Origin: Epulopiscium sp. Nele67-Bin005
GTDB lineage: Bacteria > Bacillota > Clostridia > Lachnospirales > Cellulosilyticaceae
NCBI GenBank assembly: GCA_002007365.1
Contig: LNZR01000031.1
Span: 1-61,395, forward strand
Length of the DNA: 61,395 nt
Direction: 5' to 3'
Below are positions 45,256 through 54,543 of the stretch, in pieces (position 1 is the stretch's first letter; every line of letters begins with the position of its first letter). The position numbers and the translations under genes were made by a program. The notes under the pieces were generated by a model. It was not told the origin of the DNA and did not search any database. It saw only the letters and a program-made list of their open reading frames with translations.

Positions 45256-48200
45256 TTAGTCATTTTTTGGTAGTACTATACATTCTTTTCCCAATAGTTC
45301 GACAAGCTCATGTATAATATTATCATTTAAATTAATATTGTATTTAGATGGAAACGGTTTTTTTTCGTTATTTTCTAAGTATTGCACAACGATTTTAGTA
45401 TTACCTTTATACCTAATAAATATGTTTAATAAATTTTCCATAATTTCATTTGTACGCTTAGATTTTTCAAGACATAATAACAGAAATTTATCGTCATTAT
45501 TTGGTAAAATTGATTGTAGTTTAGCATTTTCTAGTGTAGTTATTTGACTAATAATCAAACTTGATGCTTGTTCCTCTTTGTAGCTTACATTACCTTTTAT
45601 TAATAAAACTTCATTTTCGGCAATTTGTACAAATTTTTCGTATAAATTTGGAAAAACTATACATTCTACCGTACCACTTAAATCTTCTATTAATAAAAAG
45701 GCCATTTTTTGATTATTTTTTGTAAAATGTAATTTTCTATTAATTACCAATCCACCTATTATAACTTCTTCCCTATCCTTAACTCGAGCTTCTTCATCTT
45801 CAAAAAACTCAAAATCTATTGCTTGTCTAGTTACAAATGCCTTCAAATCTCTTTCGACTTTATCTAAAGGGTGACCACTTAAATATACTCCCAAAATTTC
45901 TTTTTCGTATGCTAAAATTTCTTTTTGAGGAAATTCTTCTATATTAGGAACGTTATCTTGCTTTGCAAATTGAGTATCTTCAGGCGTTAGTTCAAATAAA
46001 TTGATTTGGCCTTCAACATTATTCTTTTTATTGATAGTAATACTCTTAGCTATAGTTTGATATATGGCTAAATATTGACTACGTTTATGCCCCAAACTAT
46101 CAAATGCTCCAGATAAAATAAGATTTTCAACACCACGCTTGCTGATTTCTCTCATACTAATTCTCTCATAAAAATCTGTTAAACTTAGGTAAGGACCATT
46201 CTCTTCACGCTCATTAACAATATGAACAATACTACTTTTACCCACATTTTTAATAGCTGCAAGTCCATAACGTATTTTATCACCTTGAGTAGAAAAATGA
46301 GCAAATCCATTATTTATATCGGGGTTTATAATCTTGATACCTTGTTTCTTACAACTTTCCATGTAGTGCTGAATTTTATTTGTAGTATCCATAACCGAAG
46401 TCATAAGTGCAGCCATAAATTCAACTTTGTAGTAAGTTTTTAGGTAGGCTGTTTGGTAGGCAATTACTGCATATGCCGCAGCGTGAGATTTATTAAATGC
46501 ATATTTTGCAAAATCAACCATTTCATCAAAAATTTTATTAGCAATTGGTGCAGAAATCCCATTTTTGATAGCACCTTCAACAGTTTCATTATCACCATTT
46601 AAAAAAATGTCCCGTTCCTTTTCCATAATATCAGTTTTTTTCTTACCCATAGCTCTACGCAAAAGGTCACTTCTTCCAAGGCTATACCCCCCTAAATCAC
46701 GCACAATTTGCATAACTTGCTCTTGATAAACGATACAACCATACGTATTTTTTAGGATAGGTTCGAGTTTTTGGTGAGTATAAGAGATATTATTAGGGTC
46801 TTTTTTTCCAGCAACATATTTTGAGATAAATTCCATAGGGCCTGGTCTATATAATGAAATTCCAGCAATAATATCTTCAAAATGTGTTGGGCATAAATCT
46901 TTCATAAACATTCTCATTCCAGTACTTTCAAGCTGAAAAATGCCTTCAGTGTTGCCAGAGGCAATAAGCTCAAAAACTTTTGGGTCATTATATTCTATGC
47001 TATCAAAATTAATCTCAACTCCATGATTTTCCTTAACTAATTTTACGGCATTACTAATAACTGTAAGTGTTCTAAGTCCAAGGAAATCCATCTTCAAAAG
47101 CCCGAGTTCCTCAAGATTTGTCATAGAAAATTGAGTTGTAATTACCCCATCATTTGAGTTGAGAGGAACATAATTTACTACAGGTTCTTTGGCGATTACA
47201 ACCCCAGCAGCATGGGTTGAGGAATGCCTTGGAATACCCTCCAATTTTATAGACATATCAATTAAATGCCGAACTTCAGTATCAGATTGATATAATTTAT
47301 TTAGATCATTATTCATAGTTAAAGCTTTGTTAATCGTCATTTTAAGTTCAAGAGGTATCATTTTAGCAATGGCATCAACTTGAGGATACGGCATATTTAA
47401 CGCACGCCCCACATCTCGTATTACTGCTTTTGCCCCAAGAGTTCCAAAAGTTATTATTTGAGCAACACGTTCTTCACCATATTTTTCAATAACATAATCA
47501 ATAACTTCTTGGCGACGCTCATAACAAAAATCAATATCAATATCAGGCATACTAATTCTTTCTGGGTTTAGAAATCTTTCAAAAAGAAGCTGATATTTTA
47601 TAGGATCGATGTCTGTAATATGAAGCACATAAGCCACAATACTCCCTGCAGCAGAACCTCTCCCAGGGCCTACTGGAATATCTTGAGACTTGGCGTATTT
47701 AATAAAATCGCTTACTATTAAAAAATAATCAATAAAACCCATCTGAACAATAATATCAATTTCATATTTCAAGCGCTTTTCAAGTTCTGGTGTAATATGT
47801 TGATATCTCTCTTCCAAACCCTTTTGGCATAATTCACAAAAATAATCTTTTGGGGATAAATTATTTGGAATATTAAACTGAGGAAGTTTTAACTCTCCAA
47901 ATTCAATTGTTACATTACAGCGATTTGCGATTTGTACAGTATTACTAATTACATCAGGATAATTTTGGAACAATTGTTGCATTTCTTGAGGACTTTTTAG
48001 ATAAAAGCCACCACCTTCATATACCATTCGAGAAGGGTCGTCCATTGTTTTTCCTGTTTGGATACACAATAAAATTTCGTGAGGTTGTGCATCTTCAGCC
48101 AAAATGTAATGTACATCATTCGTTGCCACAATTGGAATATTTGTTTCTTTGGAAATTTTTATAGTTTGTTCCATAACTTCTTTTTCTTCAATCATTCCAT

Positions 48201-48723
48201 GGTTTTGGATTTCTAAGAAGAAATTATTTTTACCAAATAAATTACTAAGTTTAATAGCTTCGTCTCTAGCGCTTTCATAGCTTTCATCACGAATTCTACG
48301 AGAAACAGGTCCAGCAATACAAGCTCCTAGCCCAATAATTCCGTGATGATATTTTTCAAGTAATTCATAATCTATTCTTGGACGATGATAAAAACCTTCT
48401 GTATAACCCAAACTTACCATTTTCATTAGGTTTTCATAACCTTCATTAGTTTCAGCTAACAAAACCATATGATATGAGCGACTGTCTACCTTTTCTTTAT
48501 GGTGGCGAGTACGTTTTGCAAGGTAAACTTCACAGCCTAAAATTGGTTTTATTCCTTTTTCCTTAGCTTTTTTATAAAATTCTATTACACCAAACATTGC
48601 ACCATGGTCTGTAATTGCTAGTGAGTCCATACCTAAAGCTTTTGCGTGGTCAATTAAATCGCCGATTTTTGCAGACCCATCAAGCAAACTATATTCGGTA
48701 TGTACGTGCAAATGTGTAAACAT
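45256..48723 (-). CDS. dnaE: DNA polymerase III alpha subunit (DnaE)
   Basis: The 1155-residue replicative polymerase begins with a PHP domain (HLHVHTEYSLLDG; ITDHGAMFG). The catalytic palm contains VGPGRGSAAGS (351-361) and the Asp triad region MPDIDIDF (392-399). The tau/beta-binding and OB-fold region (IIGGLVINRKLHF; GTVECIVFP) is at the C-terminus. The N-terminal PHP and overall order are of the DnaE type, not PolC. Length is normal. AAGGAGG lies just upstream of the ATG. pfkA and pyk follow on the same strand and may be co-transcribed. Confidence 0.96.
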   Translation of the reverse strand: MFTHLHVHTEYSLLDGSAKIGDLIDHAKALGMDSLAITDHGAMFGVIEFYKKAKEKGIKPILGCEVYLAKRTRHHKEKVDSRSYHMVLLAETNEGYENLMKMVSLGYTEGFYHRPRIDYELLEKYHHGIIGLGACIAGPVSRRIRDESYESARDEAIKLSNLFGKNNFFLEIQNHGMIEEKEVMEQTIKISKETNIPIVATNDVHYILAEDAQPHEILLCIQTGKTMDDPSRMVYEGGGFYLKSPQEMQQLFQNYPDVISNTVQIANRCNVTIEFGELKLPQFNIPNNLSPKDYFCELCQKGLEERYQHITPELEKRLKYEIDIIVQMGFIDYFLIVSDFIKYAKSQDIPVGPGRGSAAGSIVAYVLHITDIDPIKYQLLFERFLNPERISMPDIDIDFCYERRQEVIDYVIEKYGEERVAQIITFGTLGAKAVIRDVGRALNMPYPQVDAIAKMIPLELKMTINKALTMNNDLNKLYQSDTEVRHLIDMSIKLEGIPRHSSTHAAGVVIAKEPVVNYVPLNSNDGVITTQFSMTNLEELGLLKMDFLGLRTLTVISNAVKLVKENHGVEINFDSIEYNDPKVFELIASGNTEGIFQLESTGMRMFMKDLCPTHFEDIIAGISLYRPGPMEFISKYVAGKKDPNNISYTHQKLEPILKNTYGCIVYQEQVMQIVRDLGGYSLGRSDLLRRAMGKKKTDIMEKERDIFLNGDNETVEGAIKNGISAPIANKIFDEMVDFAKYAFNKSHAAAYAVIAYQTAYLKTYYKVEFMAALMTSVMDTTNKIQHYMESCKKQGIKIINPDINNGFAHFSTQGDKIRYGLAAIKNVGKSSIVHIVNEREENGPYLSLTDFYERISMREISKRGVENLILSGAFDSLGHKRSQYLAIYQTIAKSITINKKNNVEGQINLFELTPEDTQFAKQDNVPNIEEFPQKEILAYEKEILGVYLSGHPLDKVERDLKAFVTRQAIDFEFFEDEEARVKDREEVIIGGLVINRKLHFTKNNQKMAFLLIEDLSGTVECIVFPNLYEKFVQIAENEVLLIKGNVSYKEEQASSLIISQITTLENAKLQSILPNNDDKFLLLCLEKSKRTNEIMENLLNIFIRYKGNTKIVVQYLENNEKKPFPSKYNINLNDNIIHELVELLGKECIVLPKND

Positions 48724-48827
48724 TTTTTTCCTCCTTTAAGTGTTGCCATATTTTTTATAGTTTAAACACACAAAATAAAAATTTTTTTAGAAATATTTAT
48801 TCTTCTCTTTTGAGTGTTACCAAAATT

Positions 48828-49070
48828 TTAGAATGTTAATCCTCTAAAAATTTCAAATCTATATTTTTGGTTTGTAATATTATCTTTTCGGTTCTCCTCC
48901 ACCTTTTCTACAAACATTTCAAGGGGTCTAACCGACATATGATATGGCTCGTATAATGCTTGATAAGCTACCATAAGTTCTTGAGTTTCAGTGTGTTCAT
49001 AAATATCATGGACATAATATAAATTTCCTTTGAAATGTTGGTATGGTCTTTTTGGTTCGATTTTTCTCAT
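48828..49070 (-). CDS. Small DUF1653-like protein
   Basis: The 80-residue protein reads KRPYQHFKGNLYYVHDIYEH, then ELMVAYQALY and RPLEMFVEKVEENRK, the compact beta-barrel-like pattern of DUF1653. Function is unknown. I place the start at the ATG at 49070 after AAGGAG. The longer open frame upstream (to 49172) has no ribosome binding site and is rich in Phe/Lys/Tyr, like non-coding AT-rich DNA. It lies between rplT and dnaE on the same strand. Confidence 0.75.
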   Translation of the reverse strand: MRKIEPKRPYQHFKGNLYYVHDIYEHTETQELMVAYQALYEPYHMSVRPLEMFVEKVEENRKDNITNQKYRFEIFRGLTF

Positions 49071-49198
49071 GAAAATTCTCCTTATTATATAGTAGATTTT
49101 GTATAAGTATTGTATAACTTTTTTTTTATTTTGTCGATTAAAATATTTTTTTGCACAAAAAAAATTCCTCAATTACTTGAGAAATTTTCTATAAAATA

Positions 49199-49555
49199 TT
49201 ATTTTAAGTTTGCTTTAGAAGTTTCTACTAATGAAGCAAATGCTGGAGCATCGTTTACTGCAAGGTCAGCTAACATTTTTCTGTTCATAGTAATGTTTGC
49301 ATTTTTAAGCCCATTCATGAAACGGCTGTATGACATACCATTCATACGAGCTGCTGCGTTGATACGTACAATCCAAAGTTTTCTAAATTCTCTTTTTCTT
49401 TGTTTTCTACCGATGTATGCATAGTTAAGAGATTTCATTACAGCTTGTTTTGCTGTTCTAAATTGTTTAGATTTTGCTCCTCTGTAACCTTTTGCTAATT
49501 TTAAAACTCTCTTGTGTCTTTTTTTAGTGTTTACGCCACCTTTAATTCTTGCCAT
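49199..49555 (-). CDS. rplT: Ribosomal protein L20
   Basis: The 118-residue basic protein begins [20 protein letters not shown] followed by [20 protein letters not shown], and contains [20 protein letters not shown]: a textbook bacterial L20. It binds 23S rRNA early in 50S assembly and, in Firmicutes, also represses its own operon through the infC leader. It is the third gene of infC-rpmI-rplT. GGAGG lies upstream of the ATG. Confidence 0.98.
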   Translation of the reverse strand: MARIKGGVNTKKRHKRVLKLAKGYRGAKSKQFRTAKQAVMKSLNYAYIGRKQRKREFRKLWIVRINAAARMNGMSYSRFMNGLKNANITMNRKMLADLAVNDAPAFASLVETSKANLK

Positions 49556-49574
49556 CTTTATTTGCCTCCTAAAA

Positions 49575-49769
49575 TTATACGTTTAGTAATTTTTTCATTT
49601 GTTTTAAGTTTGAATCATCAACAAGACCAGCTTTTCTAAGTTGACGCTTTCTTTTTGGCGATTTTTTAGTTAAGATGTGACTTGTGTAAGCTTTAGATCT
49701 TTTTAATTTCCCTGTTCCTGTAACTTTAAAACGTTTTGCTGCTGCTTTGTTTGTTTTTAACTTTGCCAT
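49575..49769 (-). CDS. rpmI: Ribosomal protein L35
   Basis: The 64-residue basic protein reads [20 protein letters not shown], with [20 protein letters not shown], diagnostic of L35. It is placed between infC and rplT as in nearly all bacteria. AAAGGAGG precedes the ATG. It is a late-binding component of the large ribosomal subunit. Confidence 0.98.
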   Translation of the reverse strand: MAKLKTNKAAAKRFKVTGTGKLKRSKAYTSHILTKKSPKRKRQLRKAGLVDDSNLKQMKKLLNV

Positions 49770-49817
49770 TGTTACGGCCTCCTTTTATCTGTACTTATCT
49801 ATTTGTATAAATGATAT

Positions 49818-50321
49818 CTATTTAGGAGATACCAAAATACCCATGCTTTTACCTTCTAACTTAGGTTTTGCATCTGCATCACCAAATTCTTTAAGTTGCT
49901 CCATTGCTTCTTCTAGTAATTCGATGCCTCTTTCTTTATGCATCATTTCTCTACCTCTAAATACAACAGAAATTTTAACTTTATCTCCTGATTGAAGAAA
50001 TTTTTGAGCATTTCGTAACTTAGTGTTTAAGTCGTTAGTTTGGATACTTGCTGATAGTCTGATTTCTTTTACACTAATAGTTTTTTGCTTTTTGCGTGCT
50101 TCTTTTTCTTTTTTAGTAGCATCAAATTTAAACTTACCATAGTCCATAATTTTACAAACTGGTGGTTTAGCTTGTGGAGCAATTTTTACTAAGTCTAAAT
50201 TACTCTCATTGGCAAGTCTTTGTGCTTCTTTTACAGAAACAATTCCAACTTGTTCTCCATCTGCTCCTATTAATCTAACTTCTTTATCACGAATTTGTTC
50301 GTTTATCATTGCCTCGTTAAT
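49818..50321 (-). CDS. infC: Translation initiation factor IF-3, probable AUU start
   Basis: The product has the IF-3 N-domain (INEQIRDKEVRLIGADGEQ, VGIVSVKEAQRLANES, VKIAPQAKPPVCKIMDYGKF), the Lys-rich linker and the C-domain (KVKISVVFRGREMMHKERGI). The first ATG is at 50309, but it is 19 bases from the only Shine-Dalgarno sequence, GGAGG. An in-frame ATT at 50321 lies exactly seven bases after GGAGG and adds four residues (M)NEA. AUU starts are a hallmark of infC and allow IF-3 to limit its own synthesis. I therefore annotate 50321 as the start (167 residues). Confidence 0.92.
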   Translation of the reverse strand: MNEAMINEQIRDKEVRLIGADGEQVGIVSVKEAQRLANESNLDLVKIAPQAKPPVCKIMDYGKFKFDATKKEKEARKKQKTISVKEIRLSASIQTNDLNTKLRNAQKFLQSGDKVKISVVFRGREMMHKERGIELLEEAMEQLKEFGDADAKPKLEGKSMGILVSPK

Positions 50322-50384
50322 AACGGCACCTCCTAAATTTGGGTTTCAAAATTTATTTATATATTGCATGAGTGGAACGCATAA

Positions 50385-50540
50385 TTAAAAAGTGGGCAGA
50401 ATTTTATCTACCCACTTCACTCATTGACATACTAATTTAATTATTTCTATATATAAAAAGAAATATTATTATCTTGGTATGACCTTACGAACCGACTTGT
50501 TGCAAGGTGAGAAGGATAGCTTCTACTTTTATTAACATAC
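50385..50540 (-). promoter_or_regulatory. L20-type autoregulatory leader of infC-rpmI-rplT
   Basis: The minus-strand transcript contains AGAAGCTATCCTTCTCACCT, GCAACAAGTCGGTTCGTAAG and GTCATACC upstream of a hairpin AAGTGGG-loop-CCCACTTTTT (50385-50417). Sequence and position fit the L20 leader that controls this operon by transcription attenuation in low-GC Gram-positives. Confidence 0.75.
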
Positions 50541-50584
50541 GTCATGTTATCATGAAATTAATAAATTGTCAACGGAAAAACAAT

Positions 50585-52555
50585 TTATTTTGCAAATTCG
50601 TTTGTAATATCATCGTGATAATTGTATTTTGTTTGGATTTCATTTGCAACTCTTGCCACAAATTCATCTAATGAAGCTTCACCCTCTTCACCTCTTTGGC
50701 GACTTCTTACGTTAACCGTGCGTTTTTCTTGTTCATCAAGACCTAAAACTAAAATATATGGCACACGTTCCATTCTTGCTTCACGGATTTTATATCCAAT
50801 TTTTTCCGTACGATAATCAGCTTCCACTCTAATCTTTTTTCTGCGAAGTTCAGCCACAACTTCTTGTGCATAATCTGCGCATTTATCAGAAATTGGAAGA
50901 ACTTTTACAGCTACAGGAGCAAGCCATGTTGGGAAAGCGCCTGCATATTTTTCGATTAACATTCCTAAAGTTCTTTCGTAACAACCTAATGAAGAACGGT
51001 GTACAATATATGGGCGTTGTTTTTTACCTTCGCTATCAATGTAAGTCATATCAAAGCGTTCAGCGAGTGCAAAATCAATTTGAACTGTAATAATTGTATC
51101 TTCTTTTCCGTGTACATTTCTAAATTGAATATCTAGTTTTGGACCATAAAATGCTGCCTCATCTTCAGCTTCTACATAATCCAGCTCTAGTTCGTCCAAA
51201 ATTTCTTTCATGATAGATTGAGTTTTTTCCCAAGCTTCTGGATTATTGATATATTTTTCTGTGTTATTTGAGTCCCATTTTGAGAAACGGTATGAAATTT
51301 CTTTGTCAATGCCCATCGTTTTCATTAGATAAATTATTAAATCTACTGCTTCTTTGAATTCAGTATTAAGTTGTTCAGGAGTACAAATAATGTGTCCATC
51401 AGCAAGTGTAAATTGGCGAACTCTTGTTAAACCGTGCATTTCTCCCGAAGATTCGTTTCTACAAAGTGTTGCAGTTTCAGAGTATCTAACTGGTAAATCT
51501 CTGTAACTGTGTTGGTCGCTATTATAAATTGAAAATTGGAATGGGCAAGTCATTGGGCGTAATGCAATAATTTCGCTGTCCACTTCTTCATCTCCAATTA
51601 CAAACATTCCATCTTTATAATGGTTCCAGTGTCCAGAAATTTTGTACAAATCTGGTTTGGCCATGTTTGGAGTTTTTGTTAGTAAATATCCACGACTTTC
51701 TTCCGTATCTTCCACCCATCTTTGTAGAGTTTGAATAATTCTAGCTCCTTTTGGCATAATTAATGGGAGACCTTGCCCTATATTTTCATCTGTAGTAAAT
51801 AATTTTAATTCTCTACCTAGTTTGTTGTGGTCACGTTTTTTTGCCTCTTCTAATTGCTCAAGGTGGGTAGCCAAATCAGCTTTTTTATTAAAAGATGTTC
51901 CATAAATTCTATATAGCATTTTATTTTTTTCGTTTCCACGCCAATATGCTCCTGCACAAGATAGCAATTTAAACGCTTCTACACTTTTTGTATTTAATAA
52001 ATGAGGTCCTGCACATAAATCGATAAAATCCCCTTGTTGATAAAATGTAATACGTTCTCCTTCAGGAAGTTCCTCAACAAGTTCAACTTTGTAAGGTTCG
52101 TCCATCTCTTTAAGTTTTTTGATTGCCTCATCTTTTGGCAGTTCAAAAGTTGTAATTTCAAATTTAGCTTTAACAATTTTTTTCATTTCAGCTTCGATTT
52201 TTGTAAGTTCTTTCTCATCAAAATGTTTCTCGCTATCAAAATCATAGTAGAAACCATTTTCTATTGCTGGACCAATAGCAAGTTTTACATTAGGATATAA
52301 GTTTTTTACAGCCTGTGCTAAAATGTGTGCCGAAGTATGTCTAAACGCCCATTTTCCATCTTCATCATTAAAAGTTAAGATTTCTAATTGACTATCTTGC
52401 TCGATTTTTTCACGGATATCAACCAATTTATTATTTAATTTTCCAGCACAAGCAACTCTTGCCAGCCCTTCGCTTAACATTTTGGCAACTTCTAATACTG
52501 TAGTTCCTTGCTCGATTTCTTTTATAGTTCCATCTTTAAGTGTTACGTTAATCAT
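50585..52555 (-). CDS. thrS: Threonyl-tRNA synthetase
   Basis: The 656-residue class II synthetase has the N-terminal TGS domain (residues 1-62), the editing domain with FRHTSAHIL and GPAIENGFYYDF, the catalytic core with LRPMTCPFQFSIYNSD (Zn-binding Cys) and RNESSGEMHGLTRVRQF, motif 3 HRSSLGCYERTLGMLIEK, and the C-terminal anticodon-binding domain. Length is normal. AGGAG precedes the ATG at 52555. It is preceded by its own promoter and an attenuator-like terminator but has no T-box sequence (AGGGTGGNACCGCG is absent), unusual for a clostridial synthetase gene. infC follows downstream. Confidence 0.97.
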   Translation of the reverse strand: MINVTLKDGTIKEIEQGTTVLEVAKMLSEGLARVACAGKLNNKLVDIREKIEQDSQLEILTFNDEDGKWAFRHTSAHILAQAVKNLYPNVKLAIGPAIENGFYYDFDSEKHFDEKELTKIEAEMKKIVKAKFEITTFELPKDEAIKKLKEMDEPYKVELVEELPEGERITFYQQGDFIDLCAGPHLLNTKSVEAFKLLSCAGAYWRGNEKNKMLYRIYGTSFNKKADLATHLEQLEEAKKRDHNKLGRELKLFTTDENIGQGLPLIMPKGARIIQTLQRWVEDTEESRGYLLTKTPNMAKPDLYKISGHWNHYKDGMFVIGDEEVDSEIIALRPMTCPFQFSIYNSDQHSYRDLPVRYSETATLCRNESSGEMHGLTRVRQFTLADGHIICTPEQLNTEFKEAVDLIIYLMKTMGIDKEISYRFSKWDSNNTEKYINNPEAWEKTQSIMKEILDELELDYVEAEDEAAFYGPKLDIQFRNVHGKEDTIITVQIDFALAERFDMTYIDSEGKKQRPYIVHRSSLGCYERTLGMLIEKYAGAFPTWLAPVAVKVLPISDKCADYAQEVVAELRRKKIRVEADYRTEKIGYKIREARMERVPYILVLGLDEQEKRTVNVRSRQRGEEGEASLDEFVARVANEIQTKYNYHDDITNEFAK

Positions 52556-52612
52556 ATTTACGCTCCTTTTATAATGTAAAATTATTACAGTTTCTTCCTA
52601 TTTATATACGCC

Positions 52613-52649
52613 TAAAAAAACCTATCCCTTTTCGATGAAAAGAAATAGG
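52613..52649 (-). terminator. Terminator/attenuator in the thrS leader
   Basis: On the minus strand CCTATTTCTTTTC-ATC-GAAAAGGGATAGG (13 bp with G-U pairs) and seven T residues, 58 bp before the thrS start and ~40 bp after the apparent transcription start. An upstream AGGCAA (52690s) could pair with TTGCCT overlapping its 5' arm, giving an alternative antiterminator. Confidence 0.8.
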
Positions 52650-52694
52650 CAAGAAGTCCACATTTCTAATAATCGTTTTACAAGTTTTGCCTTT

Positions 52695-52723
52695 ATTCTA
52701 CGCATTATTTAGAAAAGTGTCAA
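52695..52723 (-). promoter_or_regulatory. Strong SigA-type promoter of thrS
   Basis: Minus strand: -35 TTGACA, exactly 17 bp, -10 TAGAAT. It lies between the end of the chimeric gene (52779) and the attenuator. Confidence 0.8.
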
Positions 52724-52778
52724 TAGTTTTTGCTACTTATAGAAAAAAAGTAAAAAACTTTGCTAGAAAAATAATTAA

Positions 52779-53459
52779 TTAGTCGCAAATATCACAACCT
52801 GTACGCCAAAGAAGGTTGTTTTCATAAATTTCATCAATTGCTCGTAAAAAGCTTGGATTATAATAATCTTGAGAGTTATGAACTACTATATGGCTAGGGT
52901 TTTCCATCATTATTGCATGAAAAATTAAATTTTCTAAGTTATAAAACTTTTTGTGCATTGTAGTACCGTATTTTGCATCATAATCTAATAATAAATCATT
53001 ATTTTGCTTATCAACTACAGCAATTGTTTTTTGTTTACATATTAAATTAATTGGGTTGGTCTTTGGTTTGCTATAGCGAATTTGGCGTAAATAATAAATT
53101 AATCCAATGTAAGTTAGCACGATTTCATATTGAGTAGCTGGTAAATCTTCAGGTTTAATCGTCTCTATGATGTCTGATAAAATATGTCCCACCATTTTGT
53201 GCTTTAAAAAAATATTATCATTTGCATTAATAAACTCTAGTCCACAATCTTGGTTGATAACTGTAGTTGTTACTACGATGTGGCCATTTATCTTCCCAGC
53301 ACACAACTGATGCGCTGGGCATATATCAAAATTTGAAGCTATTTCAAAAATCGTAAGTCCTGTTGGTGCTTCTAAAATATCTCCATTTGTTAAATAAATT
53401 TTAATATGTTTAGAAGCGTCATTTTGTTTGTTCCCTATCACAAAAATCACACCCTTCAC
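52779..53459 (-). CDS. TGS-domain / YtxC-C-terminal chimeric protein
   Basis: I know no described protein like this. Residues ~18-105 resemble the start of ThrS, the next gene: a TGS domain (IYLTNGDILEAPTGLTIFEI; CAGKINGHIVV against CAGKLNNKLVD of ThrS) continuing into HKMVGHILSDIIETIKP, the counterpart of HTSAHILAQAVKNLYP. Residues ~120-226 resemble the C-terminus of YtxC, the preceding gene: SHIVVHNSQDYYNPSFL against TGIVVHKAEKYNNPNFI, ending TGCDICD against EGCDFCD. It therefore looks assembled from its two neighbours. The start is within the end of ytxC, at one of several GTG codons (53459 or 53441), so translation is coupled. Function unknown; sporulation-linked or tRNA/nucleotide-sensing roles are guesses. 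Confidence 0.8.
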   Translation of the reverse strand: MKGVIFVIGNKQNDASKHIKIYLTNGDILEAPTGLTIFEIASNFDICPAHQLCAGKINGHIVVTTTVINQDCGLEFINANDNIFLKHKMVGHILSDIIETIKPEDLPATQYEIVLTYIGLIYYLRQIRYSKPKTNPINLICKQKTIAVVDKQNNDLLLDYDAKYGTTMHKKFYNLENLIFHAIMMENPSHIVVHNSQDYYNPSFLRAIDEIYENNLLWRTGCDICD

Positions 53460-54264
53460 ACATTACAATTTGCTCCTCAAATAACTCTCCTAATGTATGA
53501 ATAAAATTAGGGTTGTTATATTTTTCGGCTTTGTGAACCACAATGCCTGTTGGGCAAAGTGTAATCATAATATGCATAAATAAATCTTCCCCAGTAACAC
53601 TTGTTTTGTCGATATCTTTGCAGTAAATATCGATGTATTCATCTGTAACTTGCACCAAATTCTCATCATATAAAATAAGGCCATTAGTTTGTGTGCATAA
53701 AACGTGTAAAATTTCTTTTGATAAAACTTGGTTTCTTCTCATTTCTTTTAGATAATTAAGAAATCGCCGATAATCTTGTTGCATTTCATAATCATAAATG
53801 GTTTGTTCTATAGCGTCTTCTAAAATCGTTTGATATTGGCTAGTTCTAAATTTTAGCCAACCCTCCACGTTAATAGTGTGAATTTCTTCTATAAATTCAA
53901 GAATTGGGACATACAATAGATAATAGGAGATGTAGGATACACCGTCTTCTTTTTTTATATAAGTAGTTTCAAGAAATATAGTTTTGATTTCTTTTTTATC
54001 AGCTTCTGAAATGTCGTTATATCGGCTCAGATATTTTGTTGCGAAATGTGCCAAAATTTCTTCTTGAATTATATCACAAATAATCCCAGCCAATATTTCC
54101 CCTACAACTTTTTGCTCTGTGTTTGATGCAGTGTAGATAACCTCTCCATAGTCATCATATTCTTCTAGTTGCCATTTGTTGCTTAATACTGCTTCGCTTG
54201 TTTGAATTAAATTTAGATAAATTTCCTTAGCATAATTTTCGGTTACAATTTTGTAATTAGTCAT
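53419..54264 (-). CDS. ytxC: Sporulation protein YtxC
   Basis: The 281-residue protein matches the YtxC family, whose gene sits upstream of thrS in many spore-formers, as here. Recognisable parts are VEGWLKFRTSQYQTILEDAI, DYRRFLNYLKEMRRNQ, a beta-rich C-terminal region and the closing Cys motif MCEGCDFCDREQ. The biochemical function is unknown. AGGAGGGAT precedes the ATG. The next gene begins inside its 3' end and shares homology with its C-terminal ~110 residues. A terminator (54389-54418) isolates it from the gene upstream. Confidence 0.85.
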   Translation of the reverse strand: MTNYKIVTENYAKEIYLNLIQTSEAVLSNKWQLEEYDDYGEVIYTASNTEQKVVGEILAGIICDIIQEEILAHFATKYLSRYNDISEADKKEIKTIFLETTYIKKEDGVSYISYYLLYVPILEFIEEIHTINVEGWLKFRTSQYQTILEDAIEQTIYDYEMQQDYRRFLNYLKEMRRNQVLSKEILHVLCTQTNGLILYDENLVQVTDEYIDIYCKDIDKTSVTGEDLFMHIMITLCPTGIVVHKAEKYNNPNFIHTLGELFEEQIVMCEGCDFCDREQTK

Positions 54265-54388
54265 AGGTTATCCCTCCTAGGAAGATACTTATTTCAATGT
54301 ATGCTAAGGTGCTTCTTTAACTTACCTTGTACTATAAAAATATTAACAAAACGTAATAATAATACTTAATTTTAGAATTTTTGGCAAT

Positions 54389-54418
54389 AAAAAAAGACTT
54401 CTCAGTTGAGAAGTCAAA
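54389..54418 (-). terminator. Intrinsic terminator
   Basis: On the minus strand GACTTCTCA-ACT-GAGAAGTC followed by six T residues; it follows the small low-complexity gene ending at 54544. Confidence 0.85.
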
Positions 54419-54543
54419 AATTATAATAAAAAAGTAGTGGTTTTATAAAATAAACATTTTAGGGGTTTTTCCAATTAATTACATTAAGATGGGGTAAATC
54501 TTATGTAACAATTAGTTGGATATAGAGCTAAATTTTAAGAGAG

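Noticed and set aside
52556-52700. T-box riboswitch before thrS
   Set aside because: The terminator is present but the AGGGTGGNACCGCG box and specifier stem are not; reported instead as a non-T-box leader.
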